7,815 nt of DNA from Candidatus Multiplicimicrobium inquinatum (GTDB taxonomy: Bacteria; Omnitrophota; Omnitrophia; Omnitrophales; Aquincolibacteriaceae), in contig DDUN01000072.1 in assembly GCA_002344825.1 (NCBI GenBank), forward strand, positions 1 through 7,815, read 5' to 3'. The position numbers and the translations under genes are program-made. A model generated the notes under the pieces. It saw nothing but the letters and a program-made list of their open reading frames with translations. It was not told the origin of the DNA and made no database searches. Below, piece after piece: positions 5,906 to 7,815 of the stretch; the first letter of the stretch is position 1, and every line of letters begins with the position of its first letter.

Positions 5906-6156
5906 CTCGTTCGTAAGTTTTGTATTCGTCAACAATCGCGACTGGCCTCTGGCTTCAGTTGTGGTCCATGCAAAAAAGAGAGTTCGGTGTTTAACTGAAC
6001 AGGCATTTAGCGCTCTTTCCGCACGGGTTTCCAAGATTGGTATTAAGGCGGATCCTCGGAGCTTTTTGCGACGGGGATTTTTCTGTTTTTAAGGCGTTTT
6101 TCGCCGAGGCAGAGATCCGAAAACCAAATCTGGAATATTAAAAAAGGGGAAATCAC
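5906..6156 (+). promoter_or_regulatory. Long structured 5' leader of rpsB, candidate S2 autoregulatory element
   Basis: This is most of the 366-bp stretch without a gene. From the predicted transcript start to the rpsB start codon lie about 250 nt with two clear inverted repeats. The first is GTTCGGT / ACTGAAC (5982-5988, 5994-6000; 7 bp with one G-U, 5-nt loop). The second is CGGATCCTCGG (6049-6059) against CCGAG plus GATCCG (6104-6108, 6114-6119) with a 5-nt bulge. A competing short hairpin GGCG / CGCC (6093-6096, 6102-6105) overlaps the right arm of the second, so two exclusive folds are possible. Neither hairpin is followed by a T-run, so they do not look like terminators. Ribosomal protein S2 represses its own leader in E. 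coli; a similar role here is inference. Confidence 0.45.
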
Positions 6157-6933
6157 TTGGCTCAAGTTACTATTAAACAGCTTTTAGACTCCGGTGCTCA
6201 TTTTGGACACCAAACACAGCGTTGGAATCCGAAAATGAAGCCGTATATTTTCGGCGACCGTAACGGGATTCATATCGTGAATCTTGAAATCACCGCCAAG
6301 GTGCTTGATAAAGCGCTTAAATTTATTTATGAAATCACCAAAAAGGGTGAAGGTATTCTTTTCGTCGGAACAAAAAAGCAAGCGCAGGATCCTTTGCAGA
6401 CCGCAGCCGAAAAATCCGGCATGGCGTATGTGAATGAGCGTTGGCTCGGCGGAATGTTGACCAACTTTGAAACTATCCGTAAATCCATCAAGAAAATCGA
6501 AGACATCGATAAGATGGAAAAAACAGGCGAGTATCAGTATGTGACCAAAAAAGAATGGTCATCGATGAGAAAAGAACGCGAAAAGCTCGTTAAAAACTTA
6601 GCGGGTATCCGTGAAATGAAGAAGCTTCCCGGTGCGATTTTTATTGTGGATATCGAAAAAGAAAAGATCGCCGTTTTTGAAGCGAAAAAACTCGGTATTC
6701 CCGTGGTTGCCATTGCCGATACCAACAGCGATCCTGAATTGGTTGATATCGCGATTCCGGGCAATGATGACGCGATCAAAGCGATTTCACTTTTTTGCGA
6801 CGCGGTAGCCAATAGCGCCCTTGAAGGCAGCAATGAGTTCCGCATGTCGAAAAATGCTGATTCGAAACCGGAAGCGGATGCCGCGGTAGATGCCGTAGCC
6901 GAAGAAGCGCTGAATACGACAGCCAAGCAATAA
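6157..6933 (+). CDS. rpsB: 30S ribosomal protein S2
   Basis: S2 is a structural protein of the small ribosomal subunit, needed for binding of S1 and for initiation. The 258 aa begin with the classic S2 signature: QLLDSGAHFGHQTQRWNPKM followed by PYIFGDRNGIHIVNLE. Later landmarks are ERWLGGMLTNFETI, the coiled-coil region rich in Lys and Glu (about 108-145), the PGAIFIVDI strand and IAIPGNDDAIKAI. The last 30 or so residues form an acidic, alanine-rich tail, variable in this family. The start codon is TTG, read with the Shine-Dalgarno AAGGGGA (6144-6150) 6 nt upstream. An in-frame TAA at 6139-6141 rules out any earlier start, and the protein begins exactly where S2 should. It is followed by tsf after 24 nt, the conserved bacterial order. 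Confidence 0.97.
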   Translation: MAQVTIKQLLDSGAHFGHQTQRWNPKMKPYIFGDRNGIHIVNLEITAKVLDKALKFIYEITKKGEGILFVGTKKQAQDPLQTAAEKSGMAYVNERWLGGMLTNFETIRKSIKKIEDIDKMEKTGEYQYVTKKEWSSMRKEREKLVKNLAGIREMKKLPGAIFIVDIEKEKIAVFEAKKLGIPVVAIADTNSDPELVDIAIPGNDDAIKAISLFCDAVANSALEGSNEFRMSKNADSKPEADAAVDAVAEEALNTTAKQ

Positions 6934-6957
6934 TCTGAAAATACGACAGAGGATATT

Positions 6958-7563
6958 ATGACTGTGAATACTGAAAATTTTACAAAAGAAGATATCGTTA
7001 AACTGCGCGAAATGACCGGCGCGGGCATGATGGATGTGAAAAAAGCCCTCGTTGAAGCCAACGGCAACTTTGAAGCGGCGAAAGACATTATCCGCAAAAA
7101 GGGTTTGGATAGCGCGAAGAAAAAAGCCTCCCGCGAAGTCCGCGAAGGCCAAGTGATTTCATATATTCATGCCGGCGGGAAGTTGGGTGTTTTAGTTGAA
7201 ATCAATTGCGAAACCGACTTCGTCGCGAAGAATGACCGCTTTCAGGAGTTTGCCCGCAATGTTGCGATGCACATTGCCGCGGCGTTTCCGCTGTATGTCA
7301 GCGCAGATCAGATTCCTGCTGAGGTTATGGACCGCGAAAAAGCAGTCTTTTTTGAATCGGTGAAGGATAAGCCTGAAGCCGTGCGTGAAAAGATTCTTGA
7401 AGGCAAGCTCGCGAAGCGTTATGAAGACATTTGTCTTTTGAACCAGAAGTTCATTAAGAATGATTCGCAAACCATTCAGGATTATCTCTCTGAAACCATC
7501 GCGACCATTGGCGAAAACATTGTGATTCGCCGCTTTGTTCGCTTTGAGGTTGGCGGCGCGTAA
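6958..7563 (+). CDS. tsf: Translation elongation factor Ts
   Basis: EF-Ts is the nucleotide exchange factor that releases GDP from EF-Tu in the cytoplasm. The 201-aa length matches the short form (as in Thermus) rather than the roughly 280-aa form of E. coli, meaning the core has a reduced set of subdomains. The N-terminal UBA-like domain (about 5-45) has the signature VKLREMTGAGMMDVKKAL, followed by the KKAS linker. The EF-Tu contact motif TDFVAKN is at 86-92. The C-terminal part ends in the expected IGENIVIRRFVRFEVG stretch. The start at 6958 is preceded by AGAGGA (6948-6953) at a suitable distance. It lies 24 nt after rpsB and is probably co-transcribed from the promoter at 5872-5899. Confidence 0.96.
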   Translation: MTVNTENFTKEDIVKLREMTGAGMMDVKKALVEANGNFEAAKDIIRKKGLDSAKKKASREVREGQVISYIHAGGKLGVLVEINCETDFVAKNDRFQEFARNVAMHIAAAFPLYVSADQIPAEVMDREKAVFFESVKDKPEAVREKILEGKLAKRYEDICLLNQKFIKNDSQTIQDYLSETIATIGENIVIRRFVRFEVGGA

Positions 7564-7570
7564 TTCAGTT

Positions 7571-7607
7571 TGGCACGGCGAAGAGCTTTGCGCTTCGCTC
7601 GATGCCG
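7571..7607 (+). terminator. Stable hairpin between tsf and pyrH, possible partial terminator or processing site
   Basis: Starting about 8 nt after the tsf stop, GGCA-CG-GCGAAG (7572-7583) pairs with CTTCGC-CG-TGCC (7593-7606, with T7599 and A7602 bulged), giving 12 pairs around a 9-nt loop. A run of five T occurs only at 7613-7617, some 6 nt past the stem, so intrinsic termination would be weak. The hairpin may instead reduce read-through into pyrH or protect the 3' end of the rpsB-tsf message. The remaining leader up to pyrH holds a weak AT-rich inverted repeat AACAAT / ATTGTT (7661-7666, 7676-7681). Confidence 0.5.
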
Positions 7608-7690
7608 AAACATTTTTGAGCATCGCGGAGTAAGTCTTCGTTCAATGCGATACGGTATCAAACAATAGCTTTTTAATTGTTAAAGGTTCG

Positions 7691-7815
7691 ATGAAGTTTA
7701 AACGGGTTCTTCTCAAACTTTCCGGTGAAGCTCTTCAAGGGGCTAAAGGGTTCGGTGTCGATCCTGCCGTTGTTTCTTCCATTGCTTCCCAAATTAAAGA
7801 TGTCCGTAAACTGGG
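7691..7815 (+). CDS. pyrH: UMP kinase (uridylate kinase), N-terminal part
   Basis: PyrH phosphorylates UMP to UDP with ATP in pyrimidine nucleotide synthesis. The 41 codons visible before the window ends give the hallmark bacterial UMP kinase N-terminus: KRVLLKLSGEALQG (residues 4-17), with the KLSGE phosphate-binding segment at 9-13, followed by GFGVDP and the helix leading to IKDVRKLG. This belongs to the amino-acid kinase fold and differs from eukaryotic UMP/CMP kinases. The ATG is preceded by AAAGG (7682-7686) with a short 4-nt spacer. It follows tsf after 127 nt, completing the widely conserved rpsB-tsf-pyrH order. The rest of the gene lies outside the window. Confidence 0.95.
   Translation, partial: MKFKRVLLKLSGEALQGAKGFGVDPAVVSSIASQIKDVRKL

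Noticed and set aside
5817..6092. 91-codon open frame with a TTG start in the metF-rpsB gap
   Set aside because: It spans the rpsB promoter and leader hairpins, has no ribosome site, and its composition resembles no recognisable protein; best read as a chance frame.

Overview
The window is bacterial: Shine-Dalgarno sites, sigma70-type promoters, tightly packed genes and a conserved rpsB-tsf-pyrH block. Base composition is mid-range and looks even across the genes. No marker fixes the phylum. The short (201 aa) EF-Ts, the single-domain MetF and the style of the surface-sugar genes fit an uncultured Gram-negative lineage (for example a PVC or Omnitrophota-like bacterium), but that is a guess.

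Layout. At the left edge is the start of a minus-strand gene for a protein with an N-terminal hydrophobic segment. It is separated by a divergent promoter region from a plus-strand gene for a UDP-glucuronate decarboxylase-like (UXS-type) sugar-nucleotide enzyme. A 121-bp palindromic element with 25-nt inverted ends follows, ending exactly at the Shine-Dalgarno of the next gene. Then comes a compact run of genes with gaps of 0 to 5 nt or a short overlap: a WxcM/FdtA-like cupin, an SDR oxidoreductase, a three-domain sugar C-methyltransferase, a stand-alone class I glutamine amidotransferase, a small zinc-ribbon membrane protein and metF.

After metF is a gene-poor stretch of about 366 bp holding a strong promoter and a structured leader of about 250 nt. 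It leads into rpsB (which uses a UUG start), tsf, a stable intergenic hairpin, and the beginning of pyrH, which runs off the right edge.

How the genes fit together. The UXS-like enzyme, cupin, SDR and C-methyltransferase together look like a cassette that makes a modified, probably C-methyl-branched, nucleotide sugar for surface polysaccharide. The order of steps and the product are inference. MetF supplies 5-methyl-THF for methionine and so indirectly SAM, the methyltransferase's cofactor, but its presence in the run may be incidental. The right end is a conserved translation and nucleotide housekeeping block. I found no tRNA, rRNA, CRISPR array, transposase or phage gene. The best candidates for something undescribed are the sugar cassette, the palindromic element and the rpsB leader.
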